The notes: generated from the sequence alone by a model not told the origin. A stretch of 64,000 bases of DNA from Psococerastis gibbosa (GCA_963971405.1 OZ020488.1:25191089-25255088); one strand, 5' to 3'; shown: positions 22,910 to 33,141, numbered from the stretch's first letter. Made by a program: numbers and translations.

Positions 22910-23315
22910 CAGTGGTTCCTAACCGGTGGTCCACGAGACCCTGACAAAAGGTCCGCGGGAATGCCTTCAGTGACTTAGTTATTGCTATTAACAAGAACAT
23001 TAAGCCGAGAATACAATAACCTGTAAAACCATGCGTGCCAAAGTTTCACACTAACTTTGTCGTACATTAAAATCATACTGTAAGCTAAATTTACGGTAAT
23101 TAAATTGTAATTGTATTGTACTTGAAGAAAAAATAAAAATTATTTATTTAAAAATATATATATATATATACCATATATAGTGATATCCTTGAAAGCCTCT
23201 AATTCTTAAAAAAAAAAAAAAATAATAATAATAATAAAATGATGTAAGGGGTGGTCCGCAAAAATTGTCGGCATGCCGCATGAGTCCGCAGACCGTCACT
23301 GGTTGGGAACCACTG
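22910..23315. mobile_element. 406-bp hAT MITE F-like, copy 3, at the end of an open frame
   Basis: Ends CAGTGGTTCCTAACCGG and GGTTGGGAACCACTG are inverted repeats with GGTCCRCG subterminal motifs as in the other F elements. TTCTACAA (22902-22909) and TTCTACAT (23316-23323) match at seven of eight bases, fitting an 8-bp hAT duplication. An AT microsatellite and an A15 run lie inside. Without it, the adjoining minus-strand frame would reach a stop three codons past the insertion point. Confidence 0.85.
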
Positions 23316-23606
23316 TTCTACATCTACACTACAATCTTCTTGTTCTCTAATCTCTTCCAGTCCGGTCTGGACTCTGGTACTCCAAGCCACCAATATATTG
23401 ACCATGGACAAGATTTCGTGGGTTTTATTTTCCTCATAATGCAGTATTTGCGGAAGTACATGATCGGCTACGGTTCTCATGACGTTGTCACTACAGGGAC
23501 CTTGGAAATCGAAAATTTCATGCCAAACATGCCTCGTTGACAGGTTGATGGCGAAAGCGCACGGTCCGCACATAATTTTTGTCAGTTCAACTAATAGGGT
23601 TGTCAA
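23316..23606 (-). CDS. Possible terminal exon of an unrecognised gene
   Basis: About 97 codons are open on the minus strand in sequence that is more balanced in GC than the surrounding DNA. The frame is bounded upstream by CATTTAG (a plausible 3' splice acceptor that also contains an in-frame TAG), so the exon would start near 23602 rather than at an ATG. Residues such as CGPCAFAINLSTRHVWHEIF and LEEIREQEDCSVDVE are varied and not repeat-like. At 23316 the frame enters the hAT MITE and gains about 38 foreign residues. Removing the MITE and one duplication copy restores the short ending D-S-Y-stop. I do not recognise the family, and a chance frame or a fragment of an unknown mobile element remains possible. 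Confidence 0.35.
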
Positions 23607-25194
23607 TGCCCGCTAAATGCATGTCGAACACACGAGATGGATTGCCTCTGGCAACGTTAATTCTGATTAGTACGGGCTAATGGCGATTGACCTTTGAAAA
23701 TACTCATATTCATTGTGATATTTGAGTTATCTCAGCCCAGGGATGCTGGTATATAAATCAATTTTTAGGTTGAGACGGATACAGTTATTCAACGTGATGC
23801 CATAAATATGTCTATCTATGTTGCCACTATTAGTCCTCGTTGAAAACGCGTCTGCTGAGAAGTTGGTTTACATTTCATTCATGATTTTTACGTAGAAACT
23901 CAAACAGAAAAAGAATCACAGTGGTGGAGTAGCTTACGGTTACGCCACGCTTACCATATTATAACGCTTACATCCAGTTATATGGTACCTACCTATAGTA
24001 AGTATGGTTTACTAGGGGCACGCGCGGGATACTCCAGTTATATTCGTCCATAGAGTATAAGGTAATAAGAGCTTTTGTCGGATCCAGAGACCTAGACTAT
24101 ATATAGAGTGTAGAAACATAATGATATTCGTCATATAAATGATCCTTGTAAATTGCAGATTAAAATAAAAAATTCCATTCCGCCTCGCTTCTTACCTGTT
24201 ATGTATCCCAATAAATTAGAGGTTTAAAGCCTGACCCTATACCGATTTGGCAAGGTTGTCTGCGCCTTTATTGTTTAATTACTAGTTTACTTCATAATCT
24301 ATTGTTCTTTTGAATTTAAAAAAAATACCTGACCCTAGTAAGAACTAGACCTAGTACCTTGTTGGCCTTCGATTAATTCATATGGGATGGTTTATCGTTC
24401 AATGAACCTCCCTGACTGATTTGTGTGTCTTGTTCGCGACGTTATCTTTTTAAGCACCCCGATGAATTGAATGAGTCGCAAGATGGTTGCGCCTACACTT
24501 GTTCACAACCATAAATCTCTCTGCACAAGGTCATGAATTGCGATTTTATCCTTGAATGTTACCATCCACAAGACATACCAGTTTAGCCTTATTTTACTAA
24601 AACCACGTCTCTTTGTTATGATGACACAGTCACAGTAGATCGCCTAGGCACGATCAGTACGGCTGTAACATAGTGAAACGCCTTTTGAATTGTCAATCGG
24701 GACATGTGGACTGTATTATTCTCTCTCATTATTCCTTGTTTTTGGGCAAATACTCGTGTTATATCGTAGAATAACGAGCTATTGAGTTCTCTTCTTGAAA
24801 GCCGTAATATATTGTTAGTCACTTTTACCTATTACCATAAAAAAATCGTTGGCAATAGTCGCTGTTCTACTTAAATATGATTGCCTACTGTTCACTTTTT
24901 ATTGCGATTCCATTAAGATAAGATATTCACTGTTTCTCTTATACTTATAGGTGACAGTGATGTACTCGGATCATTGAAACTGAGCTACTGGGTTGCCTAT
25001 AACTAAGCCTACTCTTAACCATTTTACAATAATAATGCTATACAGCATTTACAAGGAATTTGGACGATAAGTTTCTGGCGGTTCCTCTGCTGTATACGTA
25101 TTCCACGGGACAAATGCAAGATCAAAAGCTCAGCAGTTGAATGATGCCAAATAGGTTTTCCAATCGAAATTCTTTTTTCTTGTCGCTCCAACAC
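23607..25194. other. No gene seen
   Basis: Unassigned AT-rich DNA with no shared repeat noticed. Confidence 0.5.
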
Positions 25195-25445
25195 AGGCAC
25201 GTAGGCAGGGGGAGGGGGGGGGGGGGTAAAGGATTCAAACCCCTCCACCCCGTATGTCGAACATATATTAAATAACATATTGGCACATTTTTTGTTTAAA
25301 AGTAATACAGGACAACAGGTTAAAATAGGCCAATAGGGGGGGGGGGGCCTCTAAAAATCGATACCTACGGGTTAATTGTAAGAGTGGACCGAAAGGCCCA
25401 AAATTCGCCCATATGGAAAATGAAGACAATTTTCTTTCTTTTTGC
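25195..25445. repeat. G-run MITE end and element C' fragment
   Basis: CAGGCACGTAGGCAGGGGG followed by G13 (25214-25226) and CAAACCCCTCC resembles a MITE terminus. A second G run (25336-25347) follows. On the minus strand, 25445-25375 reads TGTCTTCATTTTC and CGAATTTTGGGCCTTTCGG, shared with 53494-53545, where it abuts element C. I treat this as a remnant of a C-related repeat (C'). Confidence 0.55.
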
Positions 25446-25880
25446 TCCAACATATTATATGCAGCTCCTTTTATTGCTACAAATGCTTATTGAGGTACCT
25501 CAAAGGAGGCTATGGAAGGGTGCAAGGTGCTGGCAAACTTGTAGAAATATTGAGCAAATTATTTATCTTCATCGTTCTTTTGCAGGTAAGCCAACTTACA
25601 ACACGGTTCGATCATTACCAACGGGATTGGTAAGTGAACTTTTCGTTGCGACGTGATCTAACTGGGAAGTTGTGTTGAACTTTAATTATACTCGGGCCTA
25701 TAATAGGCTGTATAATTGCAAACTTTGCATAGGAATAATGAGGGCTTGTGCACTATCTGCCGCGGCAGTGTCGTCACGCAACCCATGCTTCAAAGGTTGT
25801 TGCACTCTGCATTCAAAATAATTATGGGGCCCATTGGTGACATTCTATTAATTTTGACGGCCTAAGCCTATCGACAAAAT
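25446..25880. other. No gene seen
   Basis: Overlapping plus-strand frames at 25384-25656 are short and partly repeat-derived; not called. Confidence 0.5.
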
Positions 25881-26000
25881 TTAGATGAGTTTTATCACCT
25901 CTATGGAATACAAATTATTCACAATAGTGTTTAGATGAGTTTTATCACCTCTATGGAATACAAATTATTCACAATAGTGTTGTGAATAATTTGTATTCCA
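25881..26000. repeat. 50-bp exact tandem duplication ending in a 20-bp perfect hairpin
   Basis: 25881-25930 and 25931-25980 are identical. The last part of the second copy, TGGAATACAAATTATTCACA (25954-25973), is followed by the 7-nt loop ATAGTGT and then by its exact reverse complement (25981-26000). The identity of the copies suggests a recent duplication or a foldback replication event. Confidence 0.95.
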
Positions 26001-26379
26001 TTGTATTGCGACAATGCACTAAATAATGCAACATGTACAGTATACTTACTGCCGGGGACGAGTATAATCGCACACGAGGATCTCTTATTAAAAGGGCGGA
26101 AGAACAAAAATTTCAAATGCATCAAGACATTATTCAAGATAACGAGAGCCCTCTAGACTATTTTTTTTCACACTCCCTTACATTGAAAATGCAACATAAC
26201 GCCCATTTCTACCGGACCAATAATTGATTGATGAAGTTACACTTTATGGCCACAACTCCATTCTTTAAAATTCCTAGTCGAGGAAAAGTTATGTACTGTA
26301 ATTGGTTTTGTAATTTACAACAGTTTCTAAAATTCATACTCAGCGTTTGGTTTTGCTAATTACAATAGGTATAGCCTTT
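26001..26379. other. No gene seen
   Basis: The 64-codon frame at 26033-26227 is not recognised. Confidence 0.5.
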
Positions 26380-26387
26380 GTTTACAG

Positions 26388-26712
26388 CAGGGGTTCCCAA
26401 ACTTTTTTGTCTGCAGACCACTAGATTATTTTATGATTTTCCGTGGACTACTATAGCTGCGACAGGAAAATTGTCAAATTGTAGGATGATTTGTGCCTAG
26501 AATTAGGTACATGCTAATTTTTTATTAAATGTTCAGGACTGCTGGTATCGGTTGGATTTTATAGTTCAGTGCCAAGACTTACTGTATTTTACTTCAAATT
26601 TCCGATATCTCATAGCTAATTTATTTTCTTATTTCTTACTTTGGTCCGTGAACCACCTGATATATGTCTGTGGACCACCGGTAGTCCATGGACCACAGTT
26701 TGGGAACCTCTG
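26388..26712. mobile_element. 325-bp hAT MITE F, copy 2
   Basis: Ends CAGGGGTTCCCAAACTTTTT and CACAGTTTGGGAACCTCTG are inverted repeats. GTTTACAG is present exactly at both sides (26380-26387 and 26713-26720), a perfect 8-bp target duplication. Orientation is opposite to copy 1 at 20018-20603, sharing TGGACCACCGGTAGTCCATG-type subterminal repeats and AATCCAACCGATACCAG-type interior. No coding capacity. Confidence 0.9.
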
Positions 26713-26720
26713 GTTTACAG

Positions 26721-27114
26721 TAATAACTTAAGTTCTCCATGGGTTGCAAGAGCCGTTGTGTATTCCAATATTTAAATACGAGTGTATCATACCTCGCTCG
26801 ATACCTTGAAAAGGGCGGTGACTTTGGAAGTTTATGCACGGAATATCTCAATATCATGATACGCGTAACATGCTTTCAACAATTATTATTGTTACCTACT
26901 TCTTATGGCGATGAGATATCCTTGAACTGATTTAAGTTTCATTGCCTTTGGTGGATATCCGGTGCTTTTTACTAATCTGTAAATATTGTCCCGCCCCGCC
27001 CCTGCTATTGCCCCTCACCTTGCTTATTATTATGGCTAAGCATAACAATACATTGTTTAGATTATATTGTCCTTGTCATAACTGAGCATTAACTTGTGAT
27101 TTATCGTAATGCTG
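26721..27114. other. No gene seen
   Basis: Unassigned sequence between two transposons. Confidence 0.5.
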
Positions 27115-27463
27115 AATGAGGTTCATTTGTGACGTCATTTTGTAGATGGCAGCACCAGTTGCAATGATATCAAAGCGTTGATTTTTCCATAAGCCTCAAT
27201 GATATTTTAAAATTATTTTATTTATGTATTATTTTAAAGTGATATTTTTCTATAAATCGTGGAGAATATATATATATATATTAAATTATATGCAGCGAAA
27301 TAAGGTCCAGGCATAGTAAAAATATTATAAAAAATATTGAAATAATTAATTAGATGCTAAGAGCTTAGTTTTCACATGCAAACGGCGGCCATTTTGAATA
27401 ATATGGATATCGGTTTGTCGTCACCGAACCTAGTGACAAAAACTGTCCCTACAGAACCTCATT
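27115..27463 (-). mobile_element. TIR element H, copy 2
   Basis: Reverse-orientation copy of 4916-5259. Perfect 10-bp inverted ends AATGAGGTTC/GAACCTCATT. Shared blocks include GGCGGCCATTTTGAATAATA, GGATATCGGTTTGTCG and GTAGATGGCAGCACCAGTTG. An internal (AT)n tract near 27268-27282 is longer here than in copy 1. Confidence 0.8.
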
Positions 27464-27674
27464 AATTTCAGGGCTTTGGGAAGGGCGGTGAGAAGAGGGG
27501 TGGTGGGGGGGGGGGGGGGTTAGACTGGCCACACTATGTACGTCCCTGTGTGTGTTTTTTTTATATTTATTCCAAGTTTAAAGATTTACTTCTCCCTTCT
27601 TCAATTGTTATTATTTTAAACGTGCTCTAAAAATATCTAACGGTTAAATTATGTTACTTTTTATATAATCCTCG
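27464..27674. repeat. G15 run with MITE-like end
   Basis: G15 at 27505-27519, then GTGTGGCCAG on the minus strand and CACTATGTACGTCCCTG, whose reverse (CAGGGACGTACATAGTG) resembles a MITE terminus. No matching partner found. Confidence 0.4.
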
Positions 27675-27954
27675 CAGTGCCCGGGTTGGCCTTGTGGGGG
27701 CCCTTTCTTATATTCTATATGTTCTTATGTTTATTTAGTCTTATATCCTTACACGAATATTCTACTATAATTTATCAAATAGACTCAGACTCAAAATAGA
27801 ATAGAGTCACGTTCGGCACGTTCCAATTTCCCGGCAAATATTTCGTTCGACAAGTTTATTTATTTGCTTTAGTTTTTTTAATCTATTGAGATATTGTATT
27901 TGGCGGATTTGGGGGGGGGGGGGCCTCCTGGCCCCATAGCCAAACCCGGCACTG
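27675..27954. mobile_element. 280-bp hAT-like MITE, CAGTGCC family
   Basis: Inverted ends CAGTGCCCGGGTTGGCC and GCCAAACCCGGCACTG, with GGGGGCCC and G13 (27911-27923) just inside. Flanks AATCCTCG and AATACACC match weakly, so the target duplication is eroded or misjudged. Solo ends of the same family lie at 16030-16085 and 44246-44333. The minus-strand frame at 27878-28105 merely reads across the right end. Confidence 0.65.
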
Positions 27955-28392
27955 AATACACCGAAATATAGGTACAGTTGGCGTGAATGTTGCTTCTCAT
28001 AGAGCAGATGGCATGGTAAATAGCCTGAAACAGCTGCCTTTCCTTCAGACCCTCCTTCTCAACATGTGGGGCCGTGAAATCATAGGGGTCGCGGGCGCTT
28101 AGCACTCGTAAAAGGATTCTTGGGATTTATTTTTGTTGTGGCTTCAATTTATGGAGGCCTCCCTCTTGGACAGATTTGTTAGTATAACAACAGTTGACGC
28201 AAATTCTGCTTTACGGTACTCATTATCCTGTGGTAAACTGGTAAAACTCAAGTAAAATATAAATTAAAAATAAAAGTTTTTATTGGACGTAGGTCTAATT
28301 TTTAGTATGGCCCATTGAATCTTGGGCCTGTCGACGACTACCATCGTTTTTCGACATTATTGTTATTGCTTCCTATTCGTGATGGGACAATT
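27955..28392. other. No gene seen
   Basis: Unassigned. Confidence 0.5.
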
Positions 28393-28453
28393 CCTTGATA
28401 CCCTACCCCTGGATGCGTCCTTGATACCCTACCCCTGGATGCGTCCTTGATAC
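28393..28453. repeat. 26-bp exact tandem repeat
   Basis: CCTTGATACCCTACCCCTGG plus ATGCGT occurs twice exactly (28393-28418, 28419-28444), followed by a 9-base partial third unit. Likely a small slippage duplication. Confidence 0.9.
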
Positions 28454-28574
28454 ATATCTCTTTGAGCATAGAAGGACAGGGGGCTCCCGGCAGGAGGAGA
28501 ACATCCTGACTGAAAAACCGGAGGCAGGGGCCCATAGGGAAAAGTGACAAAAACCGTAAACTGTATTTTAGAAA

Positions 28575-28685
28575 TATATTTGGATTTGATGACTTCTCTT
28601 TTTTGAGCAGCAGTCTCCAAGGTGCAAATTGCCATGATGATCACCAATCTTCGGTAGAAGAGGCATTTAAAGAAGAACGAAGAAG
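28575..28685 (+). pseudogene. LINE C-terminal fragment
   Basis: Plus-strand translation gives TSLF, stop, AAVSKVQIAMMITNLR, stop, KRHLKKNEED. LF..AV.K...A.MIANLR is the closing segment of many invertebrate LINE polyproteins. The nucleotide block GGAGACTGCTGCTC on the minus strand also occurs in the 10.4-kb LINE fragment. Too short and broken to be functional. Confidence 0.55.
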
Positions 28686-28689
28686 ACAT

Positions 28690-30094
28690 ATCCTATTCTG
28701 AAGTGCTAATTATCAATATAAAATATCAACTACAAAATTTTTCAATAAGAAATGTCACAATATCTTTGCCAGCTGATATTCTAGTACTAGCTCATATTAT
28801 TTGTCATTTGGTTTAATTTTTCCTCTGTCCACGTCGCTGCCCTGAATTCTTATTACCTACTGTTTGCGAACTAATTTGCATTATTACAATCAGTAGCACA
28901 GTCTTTAACATAATTTAGACGTTTACGTGCATTTGGTCACTCCGCACCAGTTCTTTAAGTTTAATGAAATGTCGTGCGGTAAACTAATTCTGACTTCTCT
29001 TCGACCTACTCGTAGCCTACACGTGTGGTCCTATTTCCACATTCTATCAGTGCAATAGAACTGCTTTTGTATCAATTGAATTACAATAACAACCGTATAT
29101 TGTATATACAAATTTCCTGAATAGAAAAGGTCGCTCTTATGTAAGAGCCGAATTACCGTAAAGCTTCCAAGTCAAAGAACTGATTGTTTCAAAAGTCACT
29201 GTCTCTTTTAATTTTTAGTAGCTGTCATAAAGCACAGCTGTGAGATATCAATGGGTCATAGAACTGGGTTGTTTTTAGGCTTGCATTGCAATAGGTCGGA
29301 TTAGATGGAATTAAGAGGGAAGCGTGGGCTGGAACGACCTTTTGACCCGAGGATGACCGCGCTGCATGCGCATCATGCACAGCTTCGAGCTACCATTGCC
29401 CTAGCTTTTCTTTATCGCCTTATTTATTGGCGCTTTCTTCAATCGGGACCCTGGGAACGATAAAAGAAAGTTAGGCTTATTGTACTTAAAAGACGTATGG
29501 TAAACATTATTTATTAGCAATGACAAATTATACGATTGAGATTGAGCATGAGATAGTGATATTGAGATTCTAATGCATAGAGTTGTAAATTTGTAATTGA
29601 AGTGCCATAGTACAAGAGATACTATACTAAAATAATACAATACTAGCATCACAAATTACGCGCCCGAAGTCGCATGTCCTGTGTGGTAAGACGAAATTGT
29701 CAGTATCAAAGTAAGTGCCAAGTTGAAGTTTTTCGTGAAATCATTTTTGGTCGTCCAGTCCAGGCTATTTACTATTGTAGGATAAGATTATCACTCGTGT
29801 TAAAAGAACTCCTATACATTAATATGGATAACTCCCCCTACGGCGAAAGCAAACAAAATTGTTCCAATAAAAAAATTAATTTGTGTAATAGGACCCGACC
29901 ACACACGCGGCTCCCATGCATCCTAATTTTGACGTATTTCTCAAGACTTCCGCACGTTTTATGAGAGGAGCACGTAAACATTCGTGCTCGTGATAACAGT
30001 GCATTATTCACCTTAGGCTTCAAGATGGCTCATCCAGTAGAACTGACGCGACAGGAATAGGCAAAGGAACTGATAATTCTGAATCGGACACTCT
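28690..30094. other. No gene seen
   Basis: Unassigned AT-rich DNA. Frames at 29401-30023 on both strands overlap and are not recognised. Confidence 0.5.
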
Positions 30095-30363
30095 GGTCCA
30101 GCTAACTCCAAAAATTAGACACACGACTATTGTGCGGGGTAAGAAATGTCTCACTTACATTACTGTAGGTAGGTTCTTATTGAAATATTTGCCCCCCCCC
30201 CTTCCCCTCGGAGGGTCTGACATCTGGCAGCTGGTCCAGCTAACTGCAAAAATTAAACAAATGACCATTGTACGGGGTAAGAAACGTCTCACTTACATTA
30301 CTGTAGGCAGACTCTTATTGAAATATTTACCCCCCTTCCCCTTGGAGGGTCTGACATCTGCGA
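30095..30363. repeat. Imperfect tandem duplication, about 135-bp unit
   Basis: Unit 1 (30095-30232) and unit 2 (30233-30363) share GGTCCAGCTAACT, CGGGGTAAGAAAYGTCTCAC, TTACATTACTGTAGG and GGAGGGTCTGACATCTG. Unit 1 carries C10 (30192-30201). The frame 30132-30473 simply reads through both units, and a third short echo, TCTGACATCTG, follows at about 30440. Confidence 0.85.
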
Positions 30364-30980
30364 CCACCCAACTATGCAGTTTGAAAATGGAAGAAACCTG
30401 GCAGGGGAAAACTTCAGTGAATAATGGTGCGACGTTTTATCTGACATCTGCCTGTTTCAACGAAAAAAGTTGAGATTTAGCAGACAGAAACAAAATTAAT
30501 GGAACCTGGAAATTAAGTAAGCTGCGTTTGAAAAAATTTGCGCGAAATAATTTGTTTGAACTCATTTTATATATTTAAAAAATAAATGATCAGCTGCCCG
30601 ATCATGGCGATTTGGGATTCTTATAAGACTTGGGCTTACGTGTGGCGATTTTTTTTAAAATCTTAACCTGGGATTAAAAATGTCGACAAGGTAATTTTAA
30701 AATGGAAAGTGCTATTCATATATTCAAAATAGTTTTGTTTACATTTTTAACCCCAAGAATAAGTTAATACGAAACGGCATAGTAGGCGTAGGCCCACGGG
30801 TTAAAAAAAAAAGTACCATATACTTCTGAATCTAAATAATCGGGCTGAATAGGTTTTTGGCTGGAGAGGAGCTCTTCGCTGTCAGTGAGGCCAAAGATCC
30901 ATCCTAACAGCCTAATGCTGCTGGAATTGTATTTATAATGTAAGTACTGTAAAAAATATTTATATGCTGTAGAAGTAGGC
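30364..30980. other. No gene seen
   Basis: Unassigned AT-rich DNA upstream of the TTA microsatellite. Confidence 0.5.
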
Positions 30981-31022
<42 letters not shown>

Positions 31023-31036
31023 GATAGATAGATATA
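30981..31036. repeat. (TAT)n microsatellite followed by (TAGA)n
   Basis: About 40 bases of ATT repeat, then TAGATAGATAGATATA, directly abutting the 5' truncation of the LINE. Another ATT tract (31810-31830) follows its poly-A, so the LINE sits inside an ATT-repeat locus. Confidence 0.9.
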
Positions 31037-31624
31037 GTTGAGGAGCATAAATATCTTGGTGTTTGGATTGATGGAAATTTTAACTGGCAGACACAAATTG
31101 ACTCAGTGTGTAAAAAGCTAAGATCGGCAAGTGGAGTACTACATAAATTGAAATATGGAGTTCCTTTGAAAGCTAGAAAGATGGTGTACCATGCATTAGT
31201 GGAATCAGTTATCAGTTATGGGATCACATCATGGGGACGTGATAATAACACTTACATACAAAAAATACAAAAAATACAAGATAGAATTATAACTAATATG
31301 TATTCGGAAAAATTTAACAAAAAATACAATGATACATTTTGGAAATATCAACATGCTGAATTATTAACGTGCAATAAAATCTTAAAATTTAAAATTATAA
31401 AACAAAATTATTTCGACGATAAATATAAAGCAGCGGACAAATCTAGATATACGAGGCAACAACAAAGGTTACAGATACCAATTACATACAATAAATATGG
31501 GGACAGGGAAAATAATGTGCTAATAAAAAAATTGTTCAACGAAATTCCCCAAGCTATAAAAAATGAAGAAAAAATTGGGAAAGCAAAACAAGTAATAAAA
31601 AAATGGTTGCTAGAGACTCAATAG
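31028..31624 (+). pseudogene. LINE reverse transcriptase C-terminal fragment, intact frame
   Basis: An uninterrupted 198-codon frame starts after an in-frame TAG at 31025 and ends with TAG at 31622. It begins VEEHKYLGVWIDGNFNWQ, the segment just after the RT catalytic core (KYLG..ID..L.W), continues with RSASGVLHKLKYGVPLKARK and YHALVESVISYGITSWG, then a lysine-rich tail with LQIPITYNKYG. The tail aligns with a second copy at 48240-48587. The YXDD catalytic motif lies upstream of the truncation, so this is not an active enzyme. Lack of stops suggests a fairly recent insertion. A start codon is not needed; the piece is the end of a polyprotein. Confidence 0.85.
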
Positions 31625-31809
31625 GCAAGACCTATTGAACCCACAATACCCTTAAAAAGTTGCAACATTTAGTGAAGAAGACGCCACCCCCGACAAGCGG
31701 AAGCTTTGGGGTGGTCGTGAATTGTAATTAGTCTATTTTTATTTTGAATTAATATAATCCCCTAGCTGGTGGAGTAACCAGTTATGAAAAAAAAAAAAAA
31801 AAAAAAAAA
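31625..31809 (+). mobile_element. LINE 3' untranslated tail with structured hairpin and poly-A
   Basis: Contains a hairpin at 31681-31718: ACG and CCACCCC pair with GGGGTGG and CGT (one bulged T), enclosing an inner AAGC/GCTT stem capped by GGAA, a GNRA-type loop. Near the end, GTAACCAGTTATG precedes an A22 tail. The second LINE copy has the same loop and a related terminal motif. In characterised LINEs a 3' hairpin can be recognised by the encoded reverse transcriptase; that role here is inferred. Confidence 0.8.
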
Positions 31810-31831
31810 TTATTATTATTATTATTATTTC

Positions 31832-32348
31832 TACATATTCATATTTTCTATATTCTCATTACAATAGCTCAATGGGTGTGTGCGTGGGCTATGTCTTTAA
31901 TCCTATAGTTATATCCTTATATTGTAGTTATTCAGGCGGCATGATGCAACCCAAATCCTCGACATCTGACTTTAATTCTATTGAAACAATGAGTGCATTA
32001 CCTGATGTTTCTTATTGTTGTCGAATGTGTCCAATGCATGTTGGTAATGGCTCCCCTTAGGGGTTCTCCCGCCTATTCTCTTTTGATTAATCGCCAGCTG
32101 CCCTCCCACCTGCGGAGAGGGGATGAGCTCACAGGGTTCCAGACAGTCGCCATCTTATTAACGTTTTTTTTTCTTCGGAAAAGAGACTCCCGATCTTAAT
32201 ATAAACTTATGGGGTTTTGGTCCACTGTTGATAAGATCTACCGCGTGCATTTAACAACCCAAAACTATATGAATCGCAAAGCTATAGATTCATATCTGTA
32301 CCTCCCTAGATACCTGTACATACCTTCAGGCGCCAATTTTTAATGCTG
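31832..32348. other. No gene seen
   Basis: Unassigned; small overlapping frames only. Confidence 0.5.
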
Positions 32349-32573
32349 TTTTCGGAACATTTTTGTATGATATTAGAGCAGCAGTATGATGAAATTGACC
32401 TCCATACTACAGCATACTGTACTATGTTTCTTTGGCTTGGCCCTTTTTTGCAATTTTCGGAACATTTGCGTATGATATTATAGGGATATGAGCAGTATGA
32501 TACAATTGACCTATTTAAATATAACAGTACACTGTACTATGTTTCTGTGGCTTGGCCCTCTTTTACAATTTTC
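32349..32573. repeat. Imperfect tandem duplication, about 110-bp unit
   Basis: Both units begin TTTTCGGAACATTT and share GTATGATATTA, GCAGTATGAT, AATTGACCT, CTGTACTATGTTTCT and TGGCTTGGCCC. Divergence of the units points to an old duplication. Confidence 0.85.
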
Positions 32574-32760
32574 TCTTCAATCCTCAATGTCTCCCAAGTT
32601 GGTGTCCGCTAGACCGCTACCTATTGAAAAAATAATTTTTATTATTTATTTTATTTTTACTTCAGTTTAGTGGCTGTTTTTTTGTCACACTTTTTGCATG
32701 ACTAGCCGCTTGCTTGCTATGCTTTTAGTTTTAATGAATAGGTGCTTACTTTACTTTATT

Positions 32761-32930
32761 CATTATATTGCAGTATTATATGGTGTATATAACACTGACA
32801 TTAAATTAACTTTGGTTGAAGAGGTAACCTCTTATTTAACATATTACATGGAGGTTACCTCTTCAAACAAAGTATATTTAATGTCAGTGTTATGTATACT
32901 GTATACAACATATAATACTTCAATATAATG
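32761..32930. mobile_element. 170-bp near-perfect palindrome (foldback MITE)
   Basis: Arms of about 75 bp: CATTATATTG, AACACTGACATTAAAT and GAAGAGGTAACCTC on the left are mirrored on the right, with a spacer of roughly 20 bp. Transcribed, it would form a long hairpin. No clear target duplication. It may be a miniature transposon or a small-RNA precursor-like locus. Confidence 0.8.
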
Positions 32931-33068
32931 TGTAAAGCATCGCCTTTATGGCATTAAGTATAAGTTTACAGATATGTCGGTTAGATAGTTGTGTAGCTGT
33001 GCTAACCTGTCTAACATTACGAATCATGTCGATTCGAGCATATGTAAGTATCAGTTCTGTTCTTGTGC

Positions 33069-33141
33069 GGGCTTGTGGTCCAGCGGTTAAGACGACGCCC
33101 CGGTTAGGCGTAGATCATGGGTTCGAATCCCGCCAAGCCCA
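33069..33141 (+). tRNA. tRNA-like gene, anticodon GGT (Thr)
   Basis: All arms fit: acceptor GGGCTTG/CAAGCCC (7 bp), D arm with GTC/GAC around AGCGGTTA, anticodon stem ACGCC/GGCGT with loop CCGGTTA, variable AGATC, and T arm ATGGG/CCCGC around TTCGAAT; discriminator A at 33141. The B box GGTTCGAATCC is canonical, and TTTTT at 33143-33147 is an RNA polymerase III terminator. The loop places GGT as anticodon (reads ACC, threonine). Two features are odd: position 33 is C instead of U, and position 37 is T instead of a purine. It could therefore be a pseudogene or a SINE founder. No intron or CCA is encoded. Confidence 0.6.

Noticed and set aside
25881-25980. CRISPR-like array
   Set aside because: Only two head-to-tail identical units without spacers, in an animal genome; it is a simple duplication.
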